From CALZFJ01 sp051878575 (GTDB lineage Bacteria > Bacteroidota > Bacteroidia > Bacteroidales > Muribaculaceae), in contig JBJEKJ010000114.1 in assembly GCA_051878575.1 (NCBI GenBank), positions 6,247 to 70,246 of the forward strand: a DNA stretch of 64,000 bases, given 5' to 3'. Under the pieces are notes generated by a model that worked only from the letters and a program-made list of their open reading frames with translations, ran no database searches and was not told the origin of the DNA. Shown piece by piece: positions 27,893 to 36,697 of the stretch. A program made the position numbers and the translations under genes. The stretch's first letter is position 1; each line of letters opens with the position of its first letter.

Positions 27893-27925
27893 AAAAAACA
27901 TGGAAGTCCCGATGAAACTTCCATG
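27893..27925 (-). terminator. Terminator between radA and metA
   Basis: CATGGAAGT (27899-27907) and ACTTCCATG (27917-27925) form a perfect 9-bp stem with a 9-base loop. On the minus strand it is followed by six T, so it would end radA read-through or a small RNA. On the plus strand it is followed by a T-rich stretch too. Confidence 0.75.
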
Positions 27926-27949
27926 CCTTTATTTTTACGTTTGGACTTC

Positions 27950-28128
27950 ACAGCAGTGACGTAGTCGTTGAAACAAATAATAATTTGAAAAAGTTAGTGT
28001 TTGTTTGAAGCTCAAAATATACTGTGGTAAATTCAACCATTTGCTCTTTTGACTATTATGTGACAAAATGGTTTAATGGCGAGTCTCGATTTAGCGTTTA
28101 TTAACTTTTTTCCGCACTTCACTGCTGT
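27950..28128. ncRNA. Candidate structured non-coding RNA, about 180 nt
   Basis: Three complementary pairs nest in order: ACAGCAGTGA (27950-27959) with TCACTGCTGT (28119-28128); AAAAAGTTA (27988-27996) with TAACTTTTT (28102-28110); AACCATTTG (28035-28043) with CAAAATGGTT (28064-28073, one bulge). This gives a long rod closed by a 10-bp terminal stem, with large internal loops, somewhat like 6S RNA. On the plus strand TACGTTTG (27936-27943) would start transcription about at 27948-27950, the first base of the stem, but no -33 element is seen. On the minus strand it would be a radA 3' tail ended by the terminator at 27893. Strand and identity are unresolved. Confidence 0.45.
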
Positions 28129-29507
28129 TAACCGAATAGAAATCTGAAGGCATCCTCCACTTTTGCGGCCTCTATTATCTTGATTTTCATATTTTCGGTT
28201 TTCACACCTTTCAGGTTGTTGGCGGGAATCACTATATATTCAAAGCCCAATTTGTCGGCTTCGGTTATTCGGTGCTCAATTCTTGTCACCTGGCGTATCT
28301 CCCCCGATAGTCCCACTTCACCGGTCACGCACACACCTTTTTTTATGGGCATGTCGACATTTGACGATATAATTGAGCAAATCACGGCGAGGTCAAGTGC
28401 CGGATCGCTCACTTTAATACCTCCGGCAATGTTCAGAAACACGTCTTTTTGTGCCAACTTGAACCCCACTCGTTTCTCAAGCACTGCAAGAAGCATGTTC
28501 ATACGCTTATAGTCGAATCCCGTCACCGAGCGTTGCGCTGTTCCGTAGGCGGCTGTGCTCACAAGCGCCTGTGTCTCTATGAGAAATGGGCGAATGCCCT
28601 CGAGCGTTACGCCTATTGCAACTCCCGACAGCTCCTCGTCAGATTGTGACAGCAGCATTTCCGACGGATTGCTCACCTCACGCAGCCCGTTTTGGTTCAT
28701 CTCGTAGATTCCAATCTCCGAAGTGCTGCCGAAGCGGTTTTTTATCGAGCGCAGAATGCGGTACATATAGTGCCTGTCGCCCTCAAATTGTATCACGGCG
28801 TCCACAATGTGCTCAAGCACTTTGGGACCGGCTATCGCGCCCTCTTTATTTATATGCCCGATTAGAATCACCGGCGTGCGGGTTTGCTTGGCGAATTTAA
28901 GCAGTTGTGCGGCACACTCACGCACCTGTCCCACGCTGCCTGCCGACGAGTCGAGAGTATCGGTTGCAATCGTCTGGATGGAGTCGATTATCACCAAGTC
29001 GGGATTGCAATTCTTTATTCCGGTGAAAATACTCTCAAGTGATGTCTCGCAGATTATGTAGCACTCACATTGTACGTTGCCTTCGCATATTCTGTCGGCT
29101 CGCATTTTAAGTTGCTGTACGCTCTCCTCGCCCGACACATATAGCACTTTTCGGCTTCTTATTCTAAGCACGTTCTGCAATACGAGCGTCGATTTGCCGA
29201 TTCCCGGCTCACCGCCTATCAATATGATTGAGCCTGCCACAAGTCCTCCTCCGAGCACGCGGTTAAGCTCCTTGCTCGGCAATTTTATCCGCTGCTCGGT
29301 GTCGGCAACAATTTCCGATATTTTTATCGGTGATATTGATTTTGACTTTGCATCGCTTTGATAGCCGACACTTTTCTGAGGCTTTGTAGCCACAGTTTCC
29401 TCCACAAAGGTGTTCCATTCGCCACATGCGGGGCATTTTCCCACCCATTTGGGCGACTCTGCTCCGCAATTGCTGCAAAAAAACACACTTTTAGTCTTTG
29501 TTGCCAT
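28128..29507 (-). CDS. radA: DNA repair protein RadA
   Basis: RadA is a RecA-related ATPase that drives branch migration of recombination intermediates. The 459 residues include the N-terminal zinc finger (Cys11, Cys14, Cys25, Cys28), Walker A GGEPGIGKST (98-107), the RadA-specific KNRFG motif (256-260), and a C-terminal Lon-protease-like domain with the GGIKVSDPALDLAV stretch. It is cytoplasmic. It starts 14 bases after the TrmH-family gene, which itself follows recQ by 18, so recQ, the methyltransferase and radA probably form one operon. The stop codon overlaps by one base with the outer arm of the structured RNA candidate. Confidence 0.97.
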   Translation of the reverse strand: MATKTKSVFFCSNCGAESPKWVGKCPACGEWNTFVEETVATKPQKSVGYQSDAKSKSISPIKISEIVADTEQRIKLPSKELNRVLGGGLVAGSIILIGGEPGIGKSTLVLQNVLRIRSRKVLYVSGEESVQQLKMRADRICEGNVQCECYIICETSLESIFTGIKNCNPDLVIIDSIQTIATDTLDSSAGSVGQVRECAAQLLKFAKQTRTPVILIGHINKEGAIAGPKVLEHIVDAVIQFEGDRHYMYRILRSIKNRFGSTSEIGIYEMNQNGLREVSNPSEMLLSQSDEELSGVAIGVTLEGIRPFLIETQALVSTAAYGTAQRSVTGFDYKRMNMLLAVLEKRVGFKLAQKDVFLNIAGGIKVSDPALDLAVICSIISSNVDMPIKKGVCVTGEVGLSGEIRQVTRIEHRITEADKLGFEYIVIPANNLKGVKTENMKIKIIEAAKVEDAFRFLFG

Positions 29508-29521
29508 ATATCTATATGCTT

Positions 29522-30277
29522 TTATGTCCTGCGGCGAAACTCGCTGATTGTGATTGCCGCGGCTATGCCCACATTGAGTGATTCGGGCGCTTCGGCTCCT
29601 TTAGTGAATGATGGAATGTGCAGCCGGTGTCCTACGAGCGCCGATAATCGGGCCGAGATGCCGTTGCCCTCATTGCCGAAGATGACGAATCCGCAATTCT
29701 CCAAAGCTGTTTTGTAGATGTTGTCGCCATCGAGAAAGGTGCCATACACCGGTATGCCCTCAAACCTGCCGAGCAGAGCCTCAATGTCGCAATAGTGCAC
29801 TTTTATGTGTGATATCGCTCCCATCGTGGCCTGTACCACCTTGTGGTTGTAGACGTCGACCGTATTGCGTGTGCAGAAAATATTGCGTATGCCGTACCAG
29901 TCGGCAAGCCTGATGATGGTGCCTAAGTTACCTGGGTCTTGAACATTGTCGAGGATTACGTTCAGATTTGATCTTACTTCCGATTCGTCGATATCATATT
30001 CGGGAATGTCGTACACGGCAATAACGTCGGCAGCCGTCGTGAATTGCGACATTCGCTGCATCTGCTGCTTGTTTGCGAATACGATTCTGTCAATATGACC
30101 CGAATGCCCGAATTGCTCATACCAGCTCCGGGTGGCTACTATCATGCGGCAATTGAAGTGATTCCATGTGTCGCGAACGCACTTTGTGCCCTCGGCCACA
30201 AAGCAGTGGCTTTCCTCACGGTTCTTCTTCTGCGACAATGACGCGATAAACTTAATCTGACTATTGGTGATGTCCAT
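29522..30277 (-). CDS. TrmH (SpoU)-family RNA 2'-O-methyltransferase
   Basis: It is a SAM-dependent SPOUT methyltransferase of 251 residues, expected to methylate a ribose in 23S rRNA or tRNA. An N-terminal substrate-binding domain (about 1-95) precedes the trefoil-knot domain with its three motifs: NVQDPGNLGTIIRLAD (111-126), VIFGNEGNG, and PESLNVGIAAAI near the C-terminus. Both N-terminal domain and motifs resemble RlmB/TsnR-type enzymes, but the target nucleotide is not readable. It lies between recQ and radA in a tight operon. Confidence 0.9.
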   Translation of the reverse strand: MDITNSQIKFIASLSQKKNREESHCFVAEGTKCVRDTWNHFNCRMIVATRSWYEQFGHSGHIDRIVFANKQQMQRMSQFTTAADVIAVYDIPEYDIDESEVRSNLNVILDNVQDPGNLGTIIRLADWYGIRNIFCTRNTVDVYNHKVVQATMGAISHIKVHYCDIEALLGRFEGIPVYGTFLDGDNIYKTALENCGFVIFGNEGNGISARLSALVGHRLHIPSFTKGAEAPESLNVGIAAAITISEFRRRT

Positions 30278-30295
30278 CAGTTGCTGCTCCGTTGC

Positions 30296-32476
30296 TTAGT
30301 TGCCCATCTCCGACAGGAACTTGATTCTGACAAGCCTTATTTCCTCCTCGGTGTAGTCGCTGCCAAGCTCCTGAATGGCGGCTTCAATATCGTCGCTCTC
30401 GCTCTCCTTGAAGTATTCGAATAGATCCTCCTGATGGTCCTCATCCATAATCTCATTCAGGAAGTAGTCAATGTTGATTTTTGTGCCCGAGTAGACAATA
30501 GCCTCTATCTCATCGAGCAATTCCTCAAATTCAAGGCCTTTGGAGTTTGCCAGCTCATCCAGTGCTATCTTTCGGTCAATTCCCTGAATCAATGATATTT
30601 TCAACTTGCTCTTATTGGCCACACTCCTGAATCTAAGGTCTTCAGGACGCTCTATCTCATTTTCCTCAACATGCCGCTTGATGATTTTCACAAACTCCTC
30701 GCCGTAGCGCTTTGCTTTTCCTGCACCTACGCCCGGTATGTTTTGCAATTCCTCAAGATTGATTGGATAGGTTGTTGCCATCGCCTCAAGCGACGGATCC
30801 TGGAATATGACGTAAGGTGGCAGCTCCAGCTTGTGTGCAATCTTCTTGCGGAGATCTTTCAGAATGGAGTATAGTTCGGGATCGACTGCGCATGCCGCAC
30901 CTCCCTTAACCATCACTTCCTCCTCGTTGTCGGAGAAATCATTGTCCTCAACCACTTTGAACGATACGGGGTTGTCGAGGAATGTACGGCCGGCGTCGGT
31001 AATCTTCAGCAAACCGTAATTCTCGATGTCGCGGCTCAGATATCCTGCTATTATAGCCTGTCGTATCACGGCGTTAAGCAGCTTGTCTTCGACGTCGGAT
31101 TGGCATCCGAACACTTCAAGCTCGTCTTGCTTGTAGGATTTTATCTCGTTGGTGGCTTTCCCCGTCAATATGTCGATTATGTGGTCGGCCTTGAATTTTT
31201 CTTTTACGGCTATAATAGTCTCTATTACGGCGCAAAGCTCGTCCTTGGCCTCTATGCGCTTTTTCGGATTCAGGCAATTGTCGCAGTTGCCGCAATTGTC
31301 TTCATGATACTCCTCTCCGAAGTAGTGGAGCAGTGTTTTGCGCCGGCATACCGAAGATTCGGCATACGATGCGGTCTCAAGCAGTAGCTGTTTCCCTATT
31401 TCCTGCTCGGCAATTGGCTTGCCTTGCATGAATTTCTCCAACTTTTGCAAGTCCTTGTTGGTGTAGAATGTAATGCATTGTCCCTCACCTCCGTCGCGAC
31501 CTGCCCTGCCGGTTTCCTGATAATAGCCTTCAAGGCTCTTAGGAATATCATAGTGTATCACAAATCGCACATCGGGCTTGTCTATTCCCATGCCGAATGC
31601 TATTGTGGCCACTATCACGTCTACGTTCTCAAGCAGGAATGCGTCTTGGTTGGCCGTGCGGGTGGCACTATCCATGCCTGCATGGTATGGCAGCGCCTTG
31701 ATGTTATTCACCTTCAGTGTCTCGGCAAGCTCCTCCACCTTCTTTCGGCTCAGGCAGTAGATTATGCCCGACTTGCCTTCTTGCGACTTGATGAACTTTA
31801 TGATGTCTTTATCGACATTCTTTGTCTTCGGACGTACTTCGTAATAAAGATTCGGCCGATTGAACGACGACTTGAACACTGTGGCGTTGGTCATGCCGAG
31901 GTTTTTCTGTATGTCGTGCTGCACCTTTGGCGTGGCTGTGGCTGTGAGAGCTATCACGGGGCGTGAGCCTATCTCATTGATGATAGGTCTTATTCTGCGA
32001 TACTCAGGACGGAAGTCGTGCCCCCACTCCGAGATGCAGTGAGCTTCGTCGACAGCATAGAACGATATTTTTATTGTTTTGAGGAAATCGATGTTCTCTT
32101 CCTTGGTGAGCGACTCAGGCGCCACATATAGCAGCTTGGTCTTGCCGTCCATAATGTCCTTCTTCACCCGATCGATGGCTTGCTTGTTCAGCGATGAGTT
32201 TAGGAAATGGGCTATTCCATCGTCCTCACTGAAATTGCGCATAGCGTCAACCTGATTTTTCATCAGGGCGATAAGTGGCGATATCACTATTGCCGTTCCT
32301 TCCATTATCAGCGACGGAAGTTGGTAGCACAACGACTTCCCTCCACCGGTAGGCATCAATACGAAAGTATCATTCTCGTCAAGAAGATTCTCCATGATCG
32401 CTTCTTGATTGCCCTTGAACGTATCGAATCCAAAATGTTTCTTTAGTTCCGATGATAGTTTTTGCTTATTTGCCAT
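30296..32476 (-). CDS. recQ: ATP-dependent DNA helicase RecQ
   Basis: This 3'-5' helicase acts in recombination and fork repair. The 726 residues hold Walker A PTGGGKS (42-48), DEAH (143-146), the RecQ motifs SRKKVEELAE and QETGRAGRDG, a zinc-binding cluster (CRRKTLLHYF...CGNCDNC, about 375-400), a winged-helix domain, and an HRDC domain (about 540-615). A C-terminal extension of about 100 residues follows with an acidic helical tail, common in Bacteroidetes RecQ. It has its own promoter and heads the recQ, methyltransferase, radA unit. Confidence 0.97.
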   Translation of the reverse strand: MANKQKLSSELKKHFGFDTFKGNQEAIMENLLDENDTFVLMPTGGGKSLCYQLPSLIMEGTAIVISPLIALMKNQVDAMRNFSEDDGIAHFLNSSLNKQAIDRVKKDIMDGKTKLLYVAPESLTKEENIDFLKTIKISFYAVDEAHCISEWGHDFRPEYRRIRPIINEIGSRPVIALTATATPKVQHDIQKNLGMTNATVFKSSFNRPNLYYEVRPKTKNVDKDIIKFIKSQEGKSGIIYCLSRKKVEELAETLKVNNIKALPYHAGMDSATRTANQDAFLLENVDVIVATIAFGMGIDKPDVRFVIHYDIPKSLEGYYQETGRAGRDGGEGQCITFYTNKDLQKLEKFMQGKPIAEQEIGKQLLLETASYAESSVCRRKTLLHYFGEEYHEDNCGNCDNCLNPKKRIEAKDELCAVIETIIAVKEKFKADHIIDILTGKATNEIKSYKQDELEVFGCQSDVEDKLLNAVIRQAIIAGYLSRDIENYGLLKITDAGRTFLDNPVSFKVVEDNDFSDNEEEVMVKGGAACAVDPELYSILKDLRKKIAHKLELPPYVIFQDPSLEAMATTYPINLEELQNIPGVGAGKAKRYGEEFVKIIKRHVEENEIERPEDLRFRSVANKSKLKISLIQGIDRKIALDELANSKGLEFEELLDEIEAIVYSGTKINIDYFLNEIMDEDHQEDLFEYFKESESDDIEAAIQELGSDYTEEEIRLVRIKFLSEMGN

Positions 32477-32513
32477 GATAATATAGAGCGTTTACCTCAA
32501 AAAATTCTTAGAA

Positions 32514-32545
32514 CAAATATACAATTCTATGCTGTAATATCCAAA
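32514..32545 (-). promoter_or_regulatory. Promoter of recQ
   Basis: TTTG (32545-32542), 20 bases, TATATTTG (32521-32514) on the minus strand is a full match to the Bacteroidetes consensus, about 35 bases before the ATG. Confidence 0.7.
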
Positions 32546-32556
32546 TATTTGAAATG

Positions 32557-33798
32557 CTAATTTTGGACAGCCTGCTGCATAATGTCAAAATTAGCTTTTG
32601 TCAATTGTTGTACGGCGTAGTCTTTGGTGACCACAAATTTGCTTTTGTCCGACGAGGGGATGTCGAACATGGCATCAATCATTATCGTCTCCACTATAGT
32701 GCGCAGTCCTCGCGCCCCGAGCTTGAATTCTATCGACTTGTCGACTATGTAGTCGAGTGTGTCGGGCGAGAATTCAAGGTCCACACCATCCATTTTCAGT
32801 AACTTGGTGTATTGGCGGACTATTGCGTTTTTGGGCTCGGTGAGAATACGTCGCAGTGCGTCGCGGTCGAGTGGCTCAAGGTTGGTGAGAATCGGCAGTC
32901 GGCCTATAATCTCGGGAATAAGGCCAAACGACTTCAGATCCTGTGGGGCGACGAAATGCAGCAGTTTCTCACGCGCAACCCGCTTTTGGGCATTGTCGGC
33001 CCCGTAGCCAACGACGTGGGTGTTCAGGCGCAATGCTATTTTTCGCTCTATTCCCTCGAATGCTCCACCGCAAATGAAGAGTATGTTCTTGGTGTTCACC
33101 GGAATCATCTTCTGCTCGGGGTGCTTGCGGCCTCCTTGTGGAGGCACGTTGACGATAGAGCCTTCCAGCAATTTCAGAAGTCCCTGTTGAACTCCCTCGC
33201 CACTTACGTCGCGGGTAATCGACGGGTTGTCGCCTTTTCTTGCTATTTTGTCGATTTCGTCGATGAACACTATGCCTCGCTCGGCCTGTTCCACATTGTA
33301 GTCACACACTTGCAGCAGGCGGGTGAGCAGGCTCTCTATATCTTCTCCCACATATCCGGCCTCGGTGAGCACAGTGGCGTCGACTATTGTGAAAGGCACT
33401 TTGAGCAGCTTGGCTATGGTCTTGGCAATAAGTGTCTTTCCGGTGCCGGTGGGGCCCACCATAATTATGTTTGATTTTTCTATGTCGACGTCGTCATCTG
33501 TCTGAGTCAGGCGCTTGTAATGGTTGTAGACAGCCACCGAGAGGTATCTCTTGGCATTGTCCTGTCCGATGACGTATTGGTCGAGATATTCTTTGATCTC
33601 ATGGGGCTTCGGAATATCATCTATAGCGAAATCGCTCTTTTCGGCCGATTTCGTTTTGTGCAAATATTCCTCGGCGAGCAGATGCGCCTGCTCCGCACAC
33701 TCGTTGCAGATGCATCCATCCATTCCCGGCATCAGTAATTCCACTTGATTCGAGCTTCGTCCACAGAAGCTACAGTGCATATTGTCTTTTTTCGCCAT
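32557..33798 (-). CDS. clpX: ATP-dependent Clp protease ATP-binding subunit ClpX
   Basis: ClpX unfolds substrates and feeds them to ClpP. The 413 residues contain the zinc-binding domain (Cys9, Cys12, Cys31, Cys34), Walker A GPTGTGKT (115-122), the pore loop GYVG, Walker B VFIDEIDK, and the ClpP-contact loop region near IGRLP. It starts 9 bases after the clpP stop, so it is translated from the clpP transcript. Confidence 0.98.
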   Translation of the reverse strand: MAKKDNMHCSFCGRSSNQVELLMPGMDGCICNECAEQAHLLAEEYLHKTKSAEKSDFAIDDIPKPHEIKEYLDQYVIGQDNAKRYLSVAVYNHYKRLTQTDDDVDIEKSNIIMVGPTGTGKTLIAKTIAKLLKVPFTIVDATVLTEAGYVGEDIESLLTRLLQVCDYNVEQAERGIVFIDEIDKIARKGDNPSITRDVSGEGVQQGLLKLLEGSIVNVPPQGGRKHPEQKMIPVNTKNILFICGGAFEGIERKIALRLNTHVVGYGADNAQKRVAREKLLHFVAPQDLKSFGLIPEIIGRLPILTNLEPLDRDALRRILTEPKNAIVRQYTKLLKMDGVDLEFSPDTLDYIVDKSIEFKLGARGLRTIVETIMIDAMFDIPSSDKSKFVVTKDYAVQQLTKANFDIMQQAVQN

Positions 33799-33807
33799 TC
33801 AAAAATC

Positions 33808-34482
33808 TTATTTTGTCCTTTCCAATACTTTGTCGATCATGCCATATTCGGCTGCCTCGGCCGATGTCATCCAGAAATCCCTGTCGGAATCCGCATATAC
33901 TTTGTCGAACGTCTGCCCCGAATGTTGTGCTATTATTGTGTAGAGCTCCTTTTTAAGTTTCTGAATCTCGCGGGCAGTTATCTCTATGTCGGATGCTTGT
34001 CCTTGCGCCCCTCCCATTGGCTGGTGAATCATTACCCTCGAGTGCTTCAGTGCGAAGCGCTTGCCCTTCTCTCCTGCCACAAGCAACACGGCGGCCATAG
34101 ATGCTGCCATTCCGGTGCAGATGGTCGACACGTCGCTGGATATGTACTGCATGGTATCGTAGATGCCGAGTCCGGCATACACCGAGCCACCGGGCGAGTT
34201 GAGATATATCGAGATGTCCTTACCGGGGTCGGCCGAGTCGAGATATAGCAGTTGGGCTTGAATCACGTTTGCCGTGTAGTCGTCGATTTGCGTGCCCAAG
34301 AATATGATTCTGTCCATCATCAGGCGTGAGAACACGTCCATTTGTGCCACATTCAGCTGCCGCTCCTCGATAATTGTGGGCGATATGTAGCTGCTTGTGA
34401 TTGCGCTTGTGTATTGATCGAGAGCTAAACCATTCATTCCAAGATGATTGACGGCATATTTTCTAAAATCGTTGTTATTCAT
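33808..34482 (-). CDS. clpP: ATP-dependent Clp protease proteolytic subunit ClpP
   Basis: ClpP is the serine peptidase of the Clp machine. With the start at 34482 it has 224 residues, and Ser128 (GMAASM), His153 (MIHQPMGG) and Asp202 (DRDFWM) form the catalytic triad. An upstream in-frame ATG at 34536 is ignored, because it lies before a TATCTTTG promoter element. The N-terminus before LNVAQMDVFSR is longer than in E. coli and probably removed. Order tig, clpP, clpX is conserved in many bacteria. Confidence 0.97.
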   Translation of the reverse strand: MNNNDFRKYAVNHLGMNGLALDQYTSAITSSYISPTIIEERQLNVAQMDVFSRLMMDRIIFLGTQIDDYTANVIQAQLLYLDSADPGKDISIYLNSPGGSVYAGLGIYDTMQYISSDVSTICTGMAASMAAVLLVAGEKGKRFALKHSRVMIHQPMGGAQGQASDIEITAREIQKLKKELYTIIAQHSGQTFDKVYADSDRDFWMTSAEAAEYGMIDKVLERTK

Positions 34483-34515
34483 AAGTGAAATATGTATTGT
34501 AGTGTTATTTATTTC

Positions 34516-34523
34516 CAAAGATA
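34516..34523 (-). promoter_or_regulatory. -7 element of clpP-clpX
   Basis: TATCTTTG on the minus strand, 33 bases before the clpP ATG, fits the consensus. A matched -33 TTG is not clear. Confidence 0.5.
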
Positions 34524-34597
34524 CAAATAATTCCACAAATAAACTATCTATTAGGCTAAATATTTTTGAGCATTTTGCCTATTGTATCCTATTGTTG

Positions 34598-34658
34598 AAA
34601 AAAGCAGCAACCACGTCGGTCGGTGGTTGCTGCCGTCGGCATTGCAACGTGCAATGCC
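34598..34658 (-). terminator. Tandem hairpin terminator of tig
   Basis: Two perfect hairpins follow the tig stop: GGCATTGCA/TGCAATGCC (34638-34658, 9 bp, 3-base loop) and GCAGCAACCAC/GTGGTTGCTGC (34604-34633, 11 bp), with six T on the minus strand at 34603-34598. The second is a strong intrinsic terminator, and the first may protect the mRNA end. Confidence 0.85.
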
Positions 34659-34673
34659 TATGTTTGGTCTTGA

Positions 34674-36032
34674 TTACTTGTTCTCAAAAAGAGCGTTGAA
34701 CTCGGTTGCCGACACGGTTTTCTCCTCAACTGTCACGGCAGCCTTGATTCCGTTATACATCTTGTCCTCTACGGCACGCTCGATGATGCGTTGGCGATAG
34801 TCCTCATTGTCTAGAAGCTCCTTGGCATATTTCTTCACCACATCCTCGGGCATATTGGTCATGCCATATTGGGCAAATTGCTGCTGGGCCACATAGCCTG
34901 CCACGGCGAGGAGGTCGGCGTCTTCAACCTTGACTCCAAGCTCTTTGACGGCATGCTCCTTGATAAGATGCCAAACGAGATCAGGACGCATCTTTGCGAA
35001 ATCGTCGTCGATGGTCTCGGGGCTGCGCTTGCCCTCTTTATCTTGTTTGAGCAGCCATTTTTTCAAGAATTCCTCTGGTAGCGCAAGCTCTCCGGCTTTC
35101 TCGCGGAGCACATTCTCGGTGTCGAGAGTGAATCGGTAGTTGCTGTCGTTCTTGAGCTGGGCGGCAATCATCTCCTTGAGTTTGGCAACATATTCATCTT
35201 CGGTCTTTACGGCGTCCTTGCCGAAAACGCCGTCGAAGAATTCCTGGTCATGCTCGGCATTCTTCACCACAATGATTTCCTTGATGGTCATCTTGAAGTC
35301 GGAAGCGACGTTGGCTTTGTCCTTGTCGGTGTTAAGCATTGAAGCCAGTTCAGTGGTATTGCCATCGCATGTTGCCGATGGGTTGAACACCACCTCATCG
35401 TTGAGCTTCTTACCTATGAACAGGGCTTTCTGATCCTCGCTTCTGAAATATTGTGGCGATACTACGGTTGATTCCACGCTAATGCCATCTTCCTTCACCG
35501 AGCCGTCCTCGTTGAGCTCAACCATAGAGCCCTTCACCAATGCCGTTGCGTCGACTTCCTCGCCCGGAACCTGCTTTCCATAACGCTTGCACAGTGCCTC
35601 GTCCTGCTTTTTCACCATCTCATCGTCGACCTCTATATTATAATAAGGTATCGTGATGTTTTTGTCGATGGCTACGTTTATCTCCGGACCAAAACCAATT
35701 TCAAACTTGAATGTGAAATCCTTGTCGGTATTGAAGTTGATTTCCTCGGCATTGGCAAGAAGCGGCTCGCCGAGAAGGTTCAGCTTGTTGTCTTGAATGT
35801 GCTTCATAAGCGCATCGTAGACTTCGCGGTTCACAACCTCAATGAGTGCCTCTTTTCCGTATTTTTTTTGAAGAAGAGCAGTTGGTACATGGCCCGGACG
35901 GAATCCCTTTTCCGGATACCGCATGCCAATTTGCCTCAATTCTTTCTTTACTTTGTCGTTGTAGTCGTTTTCTGCAAGTGACACTGTGATAATACCATTC
36001 ACATTGTCCACTTTCTCCATTGTTACATTCAT
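34674..36032 (-). CDS. tig: Trigger factor
   Basis: Trigger factor is the ribosome-bound chaperone that receives nascent chains. The 452 residues start with the ribosome-binding domain carrying the GFRPGHVP signature (43-50). The middle is a divergent FKBP-like prolyl isomerase region, and the C-terminal half forms the helical chaperone cradle ending in ATEFNALFENK. The domain order is normal, and isomerase residues look poorly conserved, as is common in Bacteroidetes. It has its own promoter and a strong terminator, so it is separate from clpP. Confidence 0.93.
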   Translation of the reverse strand: MNVTMEKVDNVNGIITVSLAENDYNDKVKKELRQIGMRYPEKGFRPGHVPTALLQKKYGKEALIEVVNREVYDALMKHIQDNKLNLLGEPLLANAEEINFNTDKDFTFKFEIGFGPEINVAIDKNITIPYYNIEVDDEMVKKQDEALCKRYGKQVPGEEVDATALVKGSMVELNEDGSVKEDGISVESTVVSPQYFRSEDQKALFIGKKLNDEVVFNPSATCDGNTTELASMLNTDKDKANVASDFKMTIKEIIVVKNAEHDQEFFDGVFGKDAVKTEDEYVAKLKEMIAAQLKNDSNYRFTLDTENVLREKAGELALPEEFLKKWLLKQDKEGKRSPETIDDDFAKMRPDLVWHLIKEHAVKELGVKVEDADLLAVAGYVAQQQFAQYGMTNMPEDVVKKYAKELLDNEDYRQRIIERAVEDKMYNGIKAAVTVEEKTVSATEFNALFENK

Positions 36033-36101
36033 TATTGTAGAATATATGTTTAAATTTATATTAATTACTGCTTTAAGTGGCGGTTATGCCAAAAAACCGT
36101 A

Positions 36102-36132
36102 CAAAATTACGGAAATTTGCCGTAATTACAAA
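36102..36132 (-). promoter_or_regulatory. Promoter of tig
   Basis: TTTG (36132-36129), 19 bases, TAATTTTG (36109-36102) on the minus strand matches the consensus, giving a leader of about 65 bases. Confidence 0.65.
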
Positions 36133-36237
36133 ATTTTACTCGCGTTTAAGAGTGATGTGCACTTTTATTGCCCTATAATAGTGGCATATTTGCAAAACAA
36201 TGATGCTAAAAATGATTCTTTTGTTGAGAAAAAAGAG

Positions 36238-36245
36238 TACCTTTG
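36238..36245 (+). promoter_or_regulatory. -7 element of umuDC
   Basis: TACCTTTG ends 8 bases before the umuD ATG, so the leader would be only a few bases long. No known LexA box was recognised. Confidence 0.5.
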
Positions 36246-36253
36246 CAATAACT

Positions 36254-36697
36254 ATGAATGAGATAGAGATAAAAAATTGCGTATTTTGCGGCGATGCCTC
36301 GTTGGCGTATATCGACGAAAGGATTCCTGCCGGATTCCCAAGTCCCTCGCAGGGTGTGGCAAGTGATGCCATCGACCTTAACCGAGAGCTGATAGCTAAT
36401 CCGTCGTCGACATTCTGTGCCAGAGTGATGGGTGACTCGATGGTGGAATATGAGATTTTCGATGGCGACTTGCTTATAGTAGACAAGTCATTGCAGCCTG
36501 TCGACGGATGTGTGGCTGTGTGTTTTGTCGATGGTGAATTTACGGTGAAGTGTTTGTCGCTGAGAGGCGGAAAGTTGATGCTCGTTCCCGGCAACAAGTC
36601 ATATAGCCCGATTGAGATTCCCGAGGACAGCAACTTCCAAGTGTGGGGCATTGTGACGCATATTATAAAAAATGTTATTTCCGGAAATTCCCGATAA
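36254..36697 (+). CDS. umuD: SOS mutagenesis protein UmuD (self-cleaving LexA-fold protein)
   Basis: It partners UmuC in error-prone translesion synthesis after self-cleavage. The 147 residues match UmuD. The cleavage site Ala26-Gly27 lies in RIPAGFPSP, and the Ser-Lys dyad is Ser62 (MGDSM) and Lys99 (FTVKC). No DNA-binding domain is present. The start at 36254 follows a -7 element, and an upstream ATG at 36200 is not used for that reason. Its stop overlaps the umuC ATG by one base (TAATG), typical of umuDC operons. RecA-triggered cleavage is family knowledge. Confidence 0.95.
   Translation: MNEIEIKNCVFCGDASLAYIDERIPAGFPSPSQGVASDAIDLNRELIANPSSTFCARVMGDSMVEYEIFDGDLLIVDKSLQPVDGCVAVCFVDGEFTVKCLSLRGGKLMLVPGNKSYSPIEIPEDSNFQVWGIVTHIIKNVISGNSR

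Larger units (their letters stand above)
27811..28127. other. 317-base gap between radA and metA: promoter, terminator and structured RNA candidate
   Basis: No open reading frame of note lies here. It holds the metA promoter (27837-27867), a terminator hairpin with flanking T-runs (27893-27925), and a set of nested inverted repeats (27950-28128), each listed separately. Confidence 0.7.
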
